This document shows, one piece after another, positions 1 to 9,231 of a stretch of DNA of 64,000 nt. The stretch spans positions 262,493 through 326,492 of the forward strand of contig JBBIME010000007.1 in NCBI GenBank assembly GCA_037444575.1, given 5' to 3'. Each line of letters begins with the position of its first letter. The first letter of the stretch is position 1. The position numbers and the translations under genes are program-made. Source of the stretch: Bacteriovorax sp037444575. GTDB taxonomy: Bacteria; Bdellovibrionota; Bacteriovoracia; Bacteriovoracales; Bacteriovoracaceae. Below the pieces are notes generated by a model. That model did no database searches. It worked only from the letters and a program-made list of their open reading frames with translations, and was not told the DNA's origin.

Positions 1-2
1 AA

Positions 3-767
3 GAGACACCAAAACTTAATACGCGCCAGATTCGTTCATTTAAAAAAGAAAAAACGAATCGCACTCTTTCAATGCTCACTTGCTACGACTTTCAAACGGC
101 TCAGCTTTTAAATGAAACAAGTCTCGATTTAATTCTTGTGGGCGATAGCCTTGGAAACGTCATCCTTGGATATGAAAATACAATCGAAGTTACTGTTGAT
201 ACCATGGCCCTCTTTTCTAAAGCGGTAAAGCGTGGAGCCTCTAATAAATTTGTTATCGCCGATCTTCCTTTTGGAAGTTACGCTTCGATGGAATTGGGAC
301 TCGCTAATTCTATTAAACTTTTTCAACAAAGTGGTGTTGAGGCCCTAAAACTTGAAGGAGCTTTTCCATATCAATTAGAACTCATCAAGCGCCTTACTCA
401 AATTGGAATTCCTGTCATGGGCCACATCGGATTAACTCCTCAATCAGTTCATGAACAAGGAGGATACTTTACTCATGGTAAAGATATAAGCGAACAAGAA
501 AAACTAATGAAAGAAGCTTTTGCATTGGAAGAAGCAGGATGCTTTTCAATTGTTCTTGAATGTGTGGAAGAAAAACTTGCTACTAAAATCACACAACAAT
601 TAAAGATTCCTACAATAGGAATTGGTTCGGGAACTAATACTGACGGACAAGTGTTAGTCATTAACGATCTTCTTCATTTAGGAAAGAACGATCCTCCTAA
701 ATTTTGCAAGCCAATTGCTAATCTTTATGAAACAAAAAAACAATTACTCAGCGAGTATTTAAAATAA
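3..767 (+). CDS. panB: 3-methyl-2-oxobutanoate hydroxymethyltransferase (partial 5' end)
   Basis: PanB transfers a hydroxymethyl group from methylene-tetrahydrofolate to 2-oxoisovalerate, giving ketopantoate, the first committed step to pantothenate and CoA. The frame is open from base 3 through the methionine at base 72. The residues before that methionine look like a normal PanB N-terminus, so the true start lies left of the window. Visible family motifs are the metal-binding VGDSLGN segment, MGHIGLTPQ and the C-terminal IGIGSGTNTDGQVLV. The 255 codons present are close to the usual 260-280, so little is missing. The pantothenate kinase gene starts one base after the stop, so the two are probably co-transcribed. 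Confidence 0.93.
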   Translation, partial: ETPKLNTRQIRSFKKEKTNRTLSMLTCYDFQTAQLLNETSLDLILVGDSLGNVILGYENTIEVTVDTMALFSKAVKRGASNKFVIADLPFGSYASMELGLANSIKLFQQSGVEALKLEGAFPYQLELIKRLTQIGIPVMGHIGLTPQSVHEQGGYFTHGKDISEQEKLMKEAFALEEAGCFSIVLECVEEKLATKITQQLKIPTIGIGSGTNTDGQVLVINDLLHLGKNDPPKFCKPIANLYETKKQLLSEYLK

Positions 768-768
768 G

Positions 769-1476
769 ATGCGATTAATCACTGTTGATAATGGAAATAC
801 AAATCCTCACGTTGGCATCTATTTAGGTGATAAGCTTTCATCTGTTATTCCTTTAAAAGAATACTCTCCACTTCAAGATGATTTCATAATTGTTTCTGAT
901 GTCGGAGCCCCCCTTTCTTTTAAACCTAGTTTTAATCTAAAAACAAAACGCCATACAAAAGATAATCCCCATTTTTTTGATATGCCTGTTCACTATGCTG
1001 AAACGTTGGGCGAAGACCGACTTGTTTTAGGCTATCTTCTTTTTAAAAACATAAAAGATACGAACGAAAGAATTCTTGCTATTGATGCAGGAACTTTTAT
1101 TACGATGGATATAATCACTTCTTCTGGATTTATGGGAGGCTATATATTCCCAGGAATGAAGACCTTTCTTTCGTCTTACTCAAAAGGATCTAAGCTCCCT
1201 ATTCTTTCAAAAAATGATTTAATGATTAAAGATCTTCCTCACACTACAGAAGAAGCAATACAAGGAGCGTCTGACGTTTATCTGGATTCAGTTTTAGGAA
1301 GCGTAATAAAAAAAACTTCCCCGAGCAAAATTATAATTACAGGGGGAAGCTTAGAGGTGATTAAAAATAAAATTGAAATGCTTAATTTAAAAGTTCAGCT
1401 TGAGTCAGATCCTCATTTAATACATTCAGCACTGGCGCTGATATATCATCTTCATCTTTATCCAAAAGAGTCTTAA
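769..1476 (+). CDS. coaX: Type III pantothenate kinase
   Basis: CoaX phosphorylates pantothenate in the first step of CoA synthesis proper. Type III enzymes belong to the ASKHA fold and typically need a monovalent cation. The sequence shows the N-terminal phosphate loop DNGNT (residues 7-11), GEDRL (81-85), the second phosphate motif DAGTF with a following TMD (106-114) and GGYIFPGM (123-130). At 235 residues it is slightly shorter than the usual 250-260. Its 3' end overlaps a convergent small gene by 95 bp. Together with panB and coaD it places three CoA-pathway genes within 5 kb. Confidence 0.9.
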   Translation: MRLITVDNGNTNPHVGIYLGDKLSSVIPLKEYSPLQDDFIIVSDVGAPLSFKPSFNLKTKRHTKDNPHFFDMPVHYAETLGEDRLVLGYLLFKNIKDTNERILAIDAGTFITMDIITSSGFMGGYIFPGMKTFLSSYSKGSKLPILSKNDLMIKDLPHTTEEAIQGASDVYLDSVLGSVIKKTSPSKIIITGGSLEVIKNKIEMLNLKVQLESDPHLIHSALALIYHLHLYPKES

Positions 1477-1678
1477 GCTTAGCTGGAATTTCTACTGCAC
1501 GATATTTTTTTCCATTCGTCGTTCTAATCCAATATCCTTTCACTAACTTTTCTTCAACAACCATGCGAATAGGTTTCATACTCACGATATGATCAAGATT
1601 AATTAAAAGTGTTTCAAAAACATTGTCCACTGACTGACCGTCTTTTGGTGAAACAATTTTAAATTTTTGTAATGACAT
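1382..1678 (-). CDS. Small conserved-looking protein of unknown function (98 aa)
   Basis: I do not recognise a named family. The protein is cytoplasmic-looking with no signal peptide. Its core is beta-rich (LINLDHIVSM, then KGYWIRTTNGKKYRAVEIP), somewhat like small FlbD-type proteins, but that resemblance is weak. A good ribosome site (AGAGGG) precedes the ATG and a TATAAT box lies at 1710-1715 on the minus strand, which supports a real gene. Its acidic last 32 residues are encoded opposite the end of coaX, an unusually long convergent overlap. Confidence 0.65.
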   Translation of the reverse strand: MSLQKFKIVSPKDGQSVDNVFETLLINLDHIVSMKPIRMVVEEKLVKGYWIRTTNGKKYRAVEIPAKLKTLLDKDEDDISAPVLNVLNEDLTQAELLN

Positions 1679-1752
1679 AAAACCCTCTTGTAGAAATTAC
1701 GATAGAGGGATTATAGACCCTATAGGAAAACTTAAAAGAGAGGTTGTATAAA

Positions 1753-2478
1753 TTACAGGTTCTTTATGTGTATCGCCCGAAGACGTAAGGCCGTAAAAAG
1801 GCTGATCGCTAGAGGCATGTAAAAACCAAAAAACTTGAAATTGATGAAAAGAAGAGCCGCCACAAAGGAGCCAGCGATAAAAGACCAATAAATTCCAAAT
1901 CTGCACCACATTGCAAATAACTCGCGTTGATGAAGATTATTGCGTGTCGACCAAATCCTAACCAGACCAATCCCAAAATCAGTTGTGGGCCCTGTTAGAT
2001 GGGTTGTACGAATAACCATACCGGAAGCAGAAGAAATAACCGCATTTTGCAGACCGCAAGTGAAGGCTAAAAGAAAGAGTAGGAAGTAATCTCTTTGGGC
2101 CGTAAGCGGCTCACCAAACTCTCCAAAGTATCCAAATGTACCTAAGAGCGTAATAAGAAGAATGTTGAAGATAATGAAAGAAAAAATAAGTGAGTACCGT
2201 GGTATCTCGTTCTTAATTCTTTGGCGCTCCACATTCCAGGCTGAAATAATGACCCCAAATAAAAAAAAGATAGGAACCAAAAGCATTCCAATCATTGTTG
2301 ACCAATCAAATTTAGCGCCGGCCACACCAGCAAGTGTTGCAAATCCAGTGACATGGGAAACAAATCGATGAACTGCAAGATAGCCTGCAGTGTTTAGTGA
2401 TCCCCCCTGGAAGGCCAGGAGAAACCAAATAAATAGATTGTTTGGTTCAAATAATAAGTCTTCTTTTCCTTTAAACAT
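1753..2478 (-). CDS. YoaK/DUF1275 family membrane protein
   Basis: This is a 241-residue inner-membrane protein with about six or seven hydrophobic segments. The family signature is visible: an early glycine/asparagine turn (FQGGSLNTAGY, about residues 24-34) and the central GLQNA followed by RTTHLTGPTTDFGI (about residues 140-170). DUF1275 proteins are widespread and their function is not established. The gene is divergent from tcdA, with only 28 bp between the annotated starts, so the promoters must overlap coding sequence or each other. Confidence 0.85.
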   Translation of the reverse strand: MFKGKEDLLFEPNNLFIWFLLAFQGGSLNTAGYLAVHRFVSHVTGFATLAGVAGAKFDWSTMIGMLLVPIFFLFGVIISAWNVERQRIKNEIPRYSLIFSFIIFNILLITLLGTFGYFGEFGEPLTAQRDYFLLFLLAFTCGLQNAVISSASGMVIRTTHLTGPTTDFGIGLVRIWSTRNNLHQRELFAMWCRFGIYWSFIAGSFVAALLFINFKFFGFYMPLAISLFTALRLRAIHIKNL

Positions 2479-2506
2479 TTAATAATTATTCCCCCGCGGC
2501 TTCCAA

Positions 2507-3346
2507 ATGAAAAGTCAAAATTGTATAGTTCGCTTCATGAATGATTTTGATTACCAAGATTACAACCAGCGCTTTGGCGGTATCGCCCGACTTTACGGCG
2601 TCGAAGGATTAAAAAATCTTTTGAATTCGCATGTCCTCATCGTAGGCCTTGGTGGCGTTGGAACCTGGGCAGCCGAAGCTCTCGCTCGTTCGGGTGTTGG
2701 ATCCATCACTTTAGTTGATCTCGATGATATCTGTATCACTAATACTAATCGCCAGATCCACGCAATGGATGGGCTGATTGGAAAAATGAAAGTCCATGCT
2801 ATTAGTGATCGAATTCTCGCGATCAATCCTCAATGCAAAGTTTTAGCTATTGAAGAATTCTTCACTGCAACGTCTGCCGATATGATCCTGGATAAAAAAT
2901 ACGATTATGTTATCGATGCTATCGATAGCCTTCAAAATAAATGTGTGCTTGCAGCTCATTGCAAGGAAAAAAATATTCCGTTAATTGTTACTGGCGGAGC
3001 TGCGGGAAAAAGAAATCCATCGATGATAAAAGTTGATGATCTAGGACTTGCTTGTAACGATTCTCTTCTTTTTTCTCTACGAAAGAGATTGCGCCAGGAA
3101 TTTTCTTTTCCATCAGGAGCAGGTTTTACTCGAAGTAAAAAACAAATTTTTAATATCGCCTGCGTCTATTCAGCAGAAGAGCCAATGTTTCCTAAAAGCG
3201 ATGGAAGCGTTTGTTCCGTCGCCGATGCTTCCGTCAATCTTAAATTAGATTGTGAAACAGGTATGGGCTCCATCACTCACGTCACAGGAACATTCGGCTT
3301 TCTGGCCGCTAGTCACGTCATTGATAAAATTGCCTTGAAGGCTTAA
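2507..3346 (+). CDS. tcdA: tRNA threonylcarbamoyladenosine dehydratase (t6A37 cyclase)
   Basis: TcdA (CsdL) is an E1-like enzyme that uses ATP to cyclise t6A at position 37 of ANN-decoding tRNAs to ct6A. The sequence shows the family N-terminus QRFGGIARLYG, the nucleotide-binding loop GLGGVGTWAAEALARSG and the adjacent LVDLDDICITNTNRQ characteristic of this subgroup rather than MoeB/ThiF. No clear ribosome site precedes the ATG at 2507. An in-frame ATG at 2537 would give MNDFDYQDYNQRFGG, closer to known TcdA N-termini, and is at least as likely to be the true start. Confidence 0.9.
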   Translation: MKSQNCIVRFMNDFDYQDYNQRFGGIARLYGVEGLKNLLNSHVLIVGLGGVGTWAAEALARSGVGSITLVDLDDICITNTNRQIHAMDGLIGKMKVHAISDRILAINPQCKVLAIEEFFTATSADMILDKKYDYVIDAIDSLQNKCVLAAHCKEKNIPLIVTGGAAGKRNPSMIKVDDLGLACNDSLLFSLRKRLRQEFSFPSGAGFTRSKKQIFNIACVYSAEEPMFPKSDGSVCSVADASVNLKLDCETGMGSITHVTGTFGFLAASHVIDKIALKA

Positions 3347-3355
3347 GAAATCAAA

Positions 3356-3802
3356 TTATTCTTTAGAAACACCTGTTACTGTACAATCGTATTCTGGAGA
3401 TACTGATACTGGAACAATTAGTGTTACATCATATGTTCTGAATTTGATCTGAGATGGAATACCTTTATTCAAAGAGATCTCAAGAGTCTGTTTCTTCTTT
3501 CCGATGTTTCCCAAATGTCCTTCACTAGATCGGAAAGCCGGTGTCTTAATGATAATTCTATCAGCGCTTATTTCTTCTGAAACTTTTTCTAGATTTACTA
3601 ATCCATTTGCACGCATCTCAATATTGTTATTGCGAGCATCAAAAATAAATCTAAAGTCTTCGTTGTAAGAGTCTCCGCCACCAAGGTCACATTTTGTATG
3701 AATTACTTTTCCTGCTAATAATTTTTCACTTTTTAGTGAGCTTGCAAAACTAGTTTGAGAAAACGCACTTGCGATAAGTAAGCAAAAAATGATCTTTTTC
3801 AT
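3356..3802 (-). CDS. Exported protein of unknown function (148 aa)
   Basis: The first 20 residues form a clear Sec signal peptide (MKKIIFCLLIASAFSQTSFA, cleavage likely after FA-S). The mature part is about 128 residues, beta-rich, with two cysteines (CDLGGGDSYN near the start and YDCTV near the end) that could form a disulfide in the periplasm. No family was recognised. An AGGAT ribosome site precedes the ATG. It stands alone and converges on tcdA with a 9 bp gap. Confidence 0.72.
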   Translation of the reverse strand: MKKIIFCLLIASAFSQTSFASSLKSEKLLAGKVIHTKCDLGGGDSYNEDFRFIFDARNNNIEMRANGLVNLEKVSEEISADRIIIKTPAFRSSEGHLGNIGKKKQTLEISLNKGIPSQIKFRTYDVTLIVPVSVSPEYDCTVTGVSKE

Positions 3803-3889
3803 ATGAAATCCTGGTTATTAGATTTTGGATAAGAAAATCTACCAGATTAAAAGAAATTCTCAATCAAGTATGTATTTATTACAGAGCGA

Positions 3890-4465
3890 TCAGTTATCTT
3901 GCAGGCCTTCTCGGTAGGCTTTATCTAAAAGAACATTGCGTTTTTTTTCATCAGCATTTTTAATCATGCCAAAACTTGTAACTGACACTGGACTTACACC
4001 GCAAAATTCCAGAATCGCTTTCTTCATCATATTAATGGCAGGGTGAAAGTAGACAAGATAAAGCCAAACGACAGGAGCATCACTTGTTACAATCAAGCGC
4101 GCACTTCGTCCGACTAGAAGTTTGTCCCACTTAAGGGAGTTTTCCCGGTATTTAAAGGCATAACCTGGAAGAAAAATGCGATCAATGAAGCCTTTCAAAA
4201 GGGCCGGAGGTGATGACCACCAAACAGGAAAAACAAAAACTAAATGATTGGCCCATTTAATAAGTTGTTGGGCCTCAACTAAATCTGGTTCTAAATTTTG
4301 AACTTTCTTATATCCATTTCGAAGAATTGGATCAAAGCGAAGATCGCTCAAATTGATTCTCTTCACATCTCCACCTTTTTCTTTTGCACCTTTTTCATAA
4401 GAGTTAGCAAGACAGGCGCAGAAAGAATTTTTATCTGGGTGGCCTAAAATGATGAGTGTCCTCAT
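3890..4465 (-). CDS. NAD(P)H-dependent oxidoreductase, flavodoxin-like fold (NQO/KefF/YwrO type)
   Basis: This is a flavin-dependent NAD(P)H:quinone or nitro-group reductase of the Flavodoxin_2 family. It shows the N-terminal phosphate-binding stretch ILGHPDKNSF, the mid-protein VFPVWWSSPPALLKGFIDR that contacts the flavin, and a following PGYAFKY loop. At 191 residues it is of family length. The ATG overlaps the coaD stop by four bases (4462-4465), so the two genes are translationally coupled. The physiological substrate cannot be told from sequence. Confidence 0.86.
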   Translation of the reverse strand: MRTLIILGHPDKNSFCACLANSYEKGAKEKGGDVKRINLSDLRFDPILRNGYKKVQNLEPDLVEAQQLIKWANHLVFVFPVWWSSPPALLKGFIDRIFLPGYAFKYRENSLKWDKLLVGRSARLIVTSDAPVVWLYLVYFHPAINMMKKAILEFCGVSPVSVTSFGMIKNADEKKRNVLLDKAYREGLQDN

Positions 4466-4968
4466 AAAATCGCTTTGTCTCCATGGAGTTTATGCAAAAT
4501 ATTTTTAGCGATCGTAGGCATGACATATTGGTCAATGCGCTCGTTAAGAAGAGCTAGTTCGCGAATGAGAGTTGAAGAAATTGTAGCAAAGTGGGGTTTA
4601 GCAAAAAGGCAGATGGTTTCAATTTCTTTATTGATCCCTCGGTTTCCAACAGAGAGTTCAAGCTCCATTTGATAATCTGAAGAGTTTCTTAACCCGCGCA
4701 GCAAAAATTGAGCACCTTTATCTTCAGCAAAACGAGCAATGGTTCCCTTATGCTCGCAAACCTCAACATTTTTTAACTTATAGTATTCTACATAGGAGCG
4801 CATCATATCCAGACGCTCTTCAGAGGTAAACATATACTCTTTTTTTGGGTTGGTTGCTGCTACCCAAATGACCTTATCGAAATGAGTTGCCGCTCTCATC
4901 ATGATATCAGCATGTCCCCAAGTGGGAGGATTCGCGCTTATGGGATAGACAATGATTTTTTCGCTCAT
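4462..4968 (-). CDS. coaD: Phosphopantetheine adenylyltransferase
   Basis: CoaD adenylylates 4'-phosphopantetheine to dephospho-CoA, the penultimate step of CoA synthesis. The nucleotidyltransferase motif is PPTWGH (residues 14-19) and the second signature is ISSTLIREL near residue 130, with the family block LLRGLRNSSDY in between. The N-terminal motif is unusual: most CoaD proteins have PGSFDPxTxGH, whereas here it reads YPISANPPTWGH, with PGSFD replaced. The rest of the protein is typical in order and length (168 aa). A GAGAG ribosome site precedes the ATG. Confidence 0.9.
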   Translation of the reverse strand: MSEKIIVYPISANPPTWGHADIMMRAATHFDKVIWVAATNPKKEYMFTSEERLDMMRSYVEYYKLKNVEVCEHKGTIARFAEDKGAQFLLRGLRNSSDYQMELELSVGNRGINKEIETICLFAKPHFATISSTLIRELALLNERIDQYVMPTIAKNILHKLHGDKAIL

Positions 4969-5088
4969 AAATAGCTCTCAAATTTTATGTTTTCTCCTCT
5001 ATTATACACTTTATAAAAAGAATTCCTAGTGTTAGACTTTTGACTTCCAAAAAAGGATATAAGACGGTTCATTTACCAAGGAAAAATC

Positions 5089-7524
5089 ATGTCTGACAGC
5101 ACCACTCAAAACACAGTCGAGTACAACTTTCAAGAAATCGAAGCCAAGTGGCAAAAGTACTGGGACGAACACAAAACGTTCAAAGCAGAAAACAATTCAA
5201 AGAAGCCAAAATACTACGCTCTCGATATGTTCCCCTTCCCATCTGGAGATGGACTCCACGTTGGTCACCCAGAGGGATACACTGCAACAGATATCATGTC
5301 TCGTTATAAGCGCATGCTAGGATTTAATGTTCTTCACCCAATGGGTTGGGATTCGTTTGGTCTTCCAGCTGAAAACTATGCAATGAAAACGGGAACACAT
5401 CCAGATATTACAACGAAAAAAAATATCGCGACATTTACTCGTCAATTAAAGTCTCTTGGATTTTCTTATGACTGGGATCGCGAAATTGCGACTTCAAACG
5501 TTGACTACTACAGATGGACTCAATGGATCTTCGTTCAGCTTTACAACAAAGGTCTTGCTTACGAATCAGAAATGAATGTGAATTGGTGTCCAGCTCTTGG
5601 AACCGTTTTAGCTAATGAAGAAGTCATTGATGGAAAATCTGAAGTTGGCGGCCATCCCGTTATTCAACAAAAAATGAAACAATGGGTTTTAAGAATCACT
5701 GAATATGCTGAGCGCTTGCTTGCTGACATCGAAGATGTTGACTGGCCTGAATCAATCAAAGAAATGCAGAGAAACTGGATTGGTAAATCTGAAGGGGCAA
5801 CGATTCAATTCAAAGTTGACGGTCACACTGATTCAATCGAAGTATTCACAACAAGACCTGATACTCTTTTTGGAGCAACCTATATGGTTATCGCTCCTGA
5901 GCATGCTCTCGTTTCTAAACTTACAACTGCAGAACATAAATTTGCAATTGATGGTTACATCGAAACTTGTAAGCTAAAAAATGATTTAGAAAGAACAGAA
6001 CTTAACAAAGATAAATCCGGTGTGTTCACTGGAGCTTATGCAATCAATCCAGCAAACAATAAAAAAATTCCTATCTGGATTGCAGATTACGTTTTAGCAA
6101 CATATGGAACAGGAGCCGTTATGGCCGTTCCTGCTCACGACGAAAGAGATCATGAGTTTGCAAAAAAATTCAATCTTCCAATCGTTCGAGTTATTGAAGG
6201 CGGAGATAAAGATATAGACGAAGCCGCTCACACTGGCGACGGCAAACATGTAAGCTCTGATTTCTTGGATGGATTGAATGTTGCTGACTCTAAGAAGAAA
6301 ATGGTTGAGTGGCTTGAATCTAAAAAACTCGGCGCTGGAAAAATTAACTACAAACTTCGCGATTGGATTTTCTCTCGTCAAAGATATTGGGGTGAACCAT
6401 TTCCAATTTTAAAATATGAAGATGGTACTGTTAGATGTTTAGATGCTGATGAACTTCCACTTTCTCTTCCTGATCTTCAAGAATTTAAGCCATCTGGAAC
6501 TGGTGAATCACCATTAGCAAACGCTACTGACTGGTTATGGATTACTGATCCAAAGACTGGGAAAAAAGCAAAACGCGAAACAAACACAATGCCTAACTGG
6601 GCAGGCTCTTGCTGGTACTATCTTCGTTTCTGTGATCCAAAAAATGAAAAAGAACCATGGAACAAAGACGTAGAAAAATATTGGATGCCAGTTGATTTAT
6701 ACATCGGGGGAGCTGAACACGCTGTTCTTCACTTATTGTATGCTCGCTTCTGGCACAAAGTTCTTTTTGATCTAGGTTTTGTTTCTACAAAAGAACCATT
6801 TCAAAAATTAGTTAACCAAGGACTTATCTTAGCAAGTGACGGCGAGAAGATGAGTAAGTCTCGCGGAAATGTTGTTAACCCAGATCACGTTGTAAAAGAA
6901 TTTGGTGGAGACTCTCTAAGACTTTATGAAATGTTCATGGGCCCATTAGAAAAAGTAAAACCATGGAATGAAAACGGTGTTAAGGGAGTTTTTAACTTCT
7001 TAAATCGCGCTTATAGATTTTTTGCAGATCCAACTCACATTGCAAGTGGATCTGAAACTGATGAGACTCTTAAGATCCTTCATAAAACAATTAAAAAAGT
7101 AACTGGCGATTACGACAACCTAAGATTTAATACGGCCATTTCTAGTCTTATGGTTTTTGTTAATCACTGCTACAAAGTTGGAAAAGTAAATAAAGAGACA
7201 GCTGAAACTTTCGCTCTTCTTTTAGCTCCAATGGCCCCACACGTAGGTGAGGAACTTTGGTCTCTTCTTGGACACAAAAACACTTTAGCTTATGAAGCAT
7301 GGCCTAAGTTTGATGAAGCTTTAGCAAAAGATGACACAATTACTGTTGCCGTTCAGGTCAACGGAAAACTTCGTGCGACTTTAGAAGTTGAGCCAACAAT
7401 TACTCAAGAAGAAATTCTTGCATTGTCTAAAGCTGATGAAAATGTAGCGAAGCATTTAGTAGGAACACTTGTTAAAGAAATTTATGTTCCTGGAAAAATT
7501 GTAAACTTTGTAGTGAAAGCTTAA
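5089..7524 (+). CDS. leuS: Leucyl-tRNA synthetase
   Basis: A class Ia synthetase that charges tRNA-Leu. The HIGH-type motif is HVGH (residues 57-60, in the family block FPSGDGLHVGHPEGY) and the KMSKS loop is at about 586-591. The CP1 editing domain is present: TTRPDTLFGATY and the conserved aspartate region HDERDHEFAKKF. At 811 residues it is somewhat shorter than the common 850-880. The start has an AAGGA ribosome site. metG follows after 17 bp, forming a synthetase operon. Confidence 0.96.
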   Translation: MSDSTTQNTVEYNFQEIEAKWQKYWDEHKTFKAENNSKKPKYYALDMFPFPSGDGLHVGHPEGYTATDIMSRYKRMLGFNVLHPMGWDSFGLPAENYAMKTGTHPDITTKKNIATFTRQLKSLGFSYDWDREIATSNVDYYRWTQWIFVQLYNKGLAYESEMNVNWCPALGTVLANEEVIDGKSEVGGHPVIQQKMKQWVLRITEYAERLLADIEDVDWPESIKEMQRNWIGKSEGATIQFKVDGHTDSIEVFTTRPDTLFGATYMVIAPEHALVSKLTTAEHKFAIDGYIETCKLKNDLERTELNKDKSGVFTGAYAINPANNKKIPIWIADYVLATYGTGAVMAVPAHDERDHEFAKKFNLPIVRVIEGGDKDIDEAAHTGDGKHVSSDFLDGLNVADSKKKMVEWLESKKLGAGKINYKLRDWIFSRQRYWGEPFPILKYEDGTVRCLDADELPLSLPDLQEFKPSGTGESPLANATDWLWITDPKTGKKAKRETNTMPNWAGSCWYYLRFCDPKNEKEPWNKDVEKYWMPVDLYIGGAEHAVLHLLYARFWHKVLFDLGFVSTKEPFQKLVNQGLILASDGEKMSKSRGNVVNPDHVVKEFGGDSLRLYEMFMGPLEKVKPWNENGVKGVFNFLNRAYRFFADPTHIASGSETDETLKILHKTIKKVTGDYDNLRFNTAISSLMVFVNHCYKVGKVNKETAETFALLLAPMAPHVGEELWSLLGHKNTLAYEAWPKFDEALAKDDTITVAVQVNGKLRATLEVEPTITQEEILALSKADENVAKHLVGTLVKEIYVPGKIVNFVVKA

Positions 7525-7541
7525 AAAAGAAAAGGATTTAT

Positions 7542-9029
7542 ATGAGTAAAAATTTTTATATTACAACCGCAATCGATTACCCAAACGGAAGTCCTCACAT
7601 GGGGCATGCTCTAGAAAAGATTGTCAGCGATTCCTATGCTCGTTGGTATAAATTTCTAGGATACAATTCTTATTTTCTCACTGGAACAGACGAGAATGGA
7701 CAAAAGCTTCTTGAATCAGCAAAAGAAGCAGGCATGTCGACAAAAGAATACGTCGATTTAAACTCTTCTAAGTTTAAAAAACTTTGTGCTGATTTAAACA
7801 TCTCAAACAACGATTTTATTCGCACAACTGAAGATCGCCACCATCATGTATGCAATGAACTCTGGAAAAAAATGGAAGCTAAAGGCGACATTTATTTTGG
7901 TGTTTACTCAGGCCAATACTGCTTAGCTTGTGAATCTTTTTACACAGAAACTCAAGCTCCTGATAATATTTGTCCAGCTCATGGAAAGCCTCTTACGTTA
8001 AAAGAAGAAGAAGGCTATTTCTTTAAAATGAGTTCTTATCAAGAATGGATCATCGCTCATATCAAGACTCATGAGAACTTCATCGTTCCGCATTCGTCTT
8101 TCAATGAAATGCTCTCTCGTATTGAAGGCGATAAACTTCGCGATCTTCCTATCTCTCGTCCAAATGAAGGATGGGGAATTCCAGTTCCAGGAAATCCTAA
8201 GTTTGTTATGTACACTTGGTTTGATGCTCTTATTAACTACTATGCTGGAGTTGTTCATACTGAGAATGAAAAATTCTGGCCAGCTTCTATGCACGTTATT
8301 GGAAAAGACATCGCTTGGTTTCACACAATCATTTGGCCAATCATGCTTCACTCTGCTGGAGTCGCTCTTCCAAAGCAAGTTTATGTTCACGGAATGATTC
8401 TCGCTGAAGATGGAAAGAAAATGAGTAAATCATTAGGCAATGTTGTTGACCCACATGATATGCTAGCAAAATATCCGCTTGATAGTTTCCGCTATTATCT
8501 TCTTCGCGCTATTCCTTCTCATAGTGATGGACGTTTTTCTGAAAAAGAATTGATTGAAAAACACAACGCCGAATTAGGTAACAGTTATGGAAACCTCATC
8601 ATGAGAGTTTTAAAACTTTACTTAAAAGACAATGCTCCTACTCTTGATGGAAAAGGTGTCACTCAAGAAGTTCATTTCGATGACTGCTTCAAAAAAATGA
8701 AAGAGCATATGGAAAAACGCGAACACAACAAGGCCCTTGAAGCGCTTTGGGAAGGTGTTAACAGCATGAACCAATACGTAAACACTAAAGAGCCATGGAA
8801 ACTTAAAGAAGATAAAGTGGCCTTGAAACAAGTTGTTTATAACTGTGTTTATTCAATTCATGCGATCTCTACTCTGCTTTCACCTTTTCTTCCGGATACA
8901 GCGGAAAAGGCCCTTCAGCCGCTGGGAATAAAACTCACTTCTTTTGAAGAAGTAAAATTTGGTTCAACTGTTTATGAATTAACAGAGCCAACGCCTCTCT
9001 TTCCTAAAATTGATCTACCTAAAGCTTAA
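7542..9029 (+). CDS. metG: Methionyl-tRNA synthetase
   Basis: A class I synthetase that charges initiator and elongator tRNA-Met. The N-terminus carries the HIGH-type motif PHMGHA and the catalytic domain ends with KKMSKSLGNVVDP at about residues 292-304. A short zinc-knuckle-like insertion (CLACESFY, later CPAHGKPL) is present. At 495 residues it lacks the C-terminal dimerisation/tRNA-binding domain of longer MetG forms. An AAAGGA ribosome site precedes the ATG. It is the last gene of the leuS-metG unit and a stem-loop follows the stop. Confidence 0.95.
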   Translation: MSKNFYITTAIDYPNGSPHMGHALEKIVSDSYARWYKFLGYNSYFLTGTDENGQKLLESAKEAGMSTKEYVDLNSSKFKKLCADLNISNNDFIRTTEDRHHHVCNELWKKMEAKGDIYFGVYSGQYCLACESFYTETQAPDNICPAHGKPLTLKEEEGYFFKMSSYQEWIIAHIKTHENFIVPHSSFNEMLSRIEGDKLRDLPISRPNEGWGIPVPGNPKFVMYTWFDALINYYAGVVHTENEKFWPASMHVIGKDIAWFHTIIWPIMLHSAGVALPKQVYVHGMILAEDGKKMSKSLGNVVDPHDMLAKYPLDSFRYYLLRAIPSHSDGRFSEKELIEKHNAELGNSYGNLIMRVLKLYLKDNAPTLDGKGVTQEVHFDDCFKKMKEHMEKREHNKALEALWEGVNSMNQYVNTKEPWKLKEDKVALKQVVYNCVYSIHAISTLLSPFLPDTAEKALQPLGIKLTSFEEVKFGSTVYELTEPTPLFPKIDLPKA

Positions 9030-9037
9030 AAACATTC

Positions 9038-9064
9038 TTCCCTGGGGAGTCTCTCCTCAGGGAA
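9038..9064 (+). terminator. Stem-loop after metG, possible terminator
   Basis: Twelve-base arms (TTCCCTGGGGAG and CTCCTCAGGGAA) pair with a single G-T wobble around a 3-base loop, starting 8 bases after the metG stop. No T-run follows immediately, so termination without Rho is uncertain; it could also stabilise the mRNA end. Confidence 0.5.
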
Positions 9065-9231
9065 GCCATAAAATTGAGTCGCTTTTTCACTCTCAATCTA
9101 AACTTTTCTTATATTAACTGTATATTTTTCCCACAAGCAAAAATGTTATAAGTAATGGTAACTGTTAACTTATCTAACAATACTCACTTTCTCTTTCCAC
9201 CTAAAAGGAAAAAGGCTTTAAAATCAAATGC

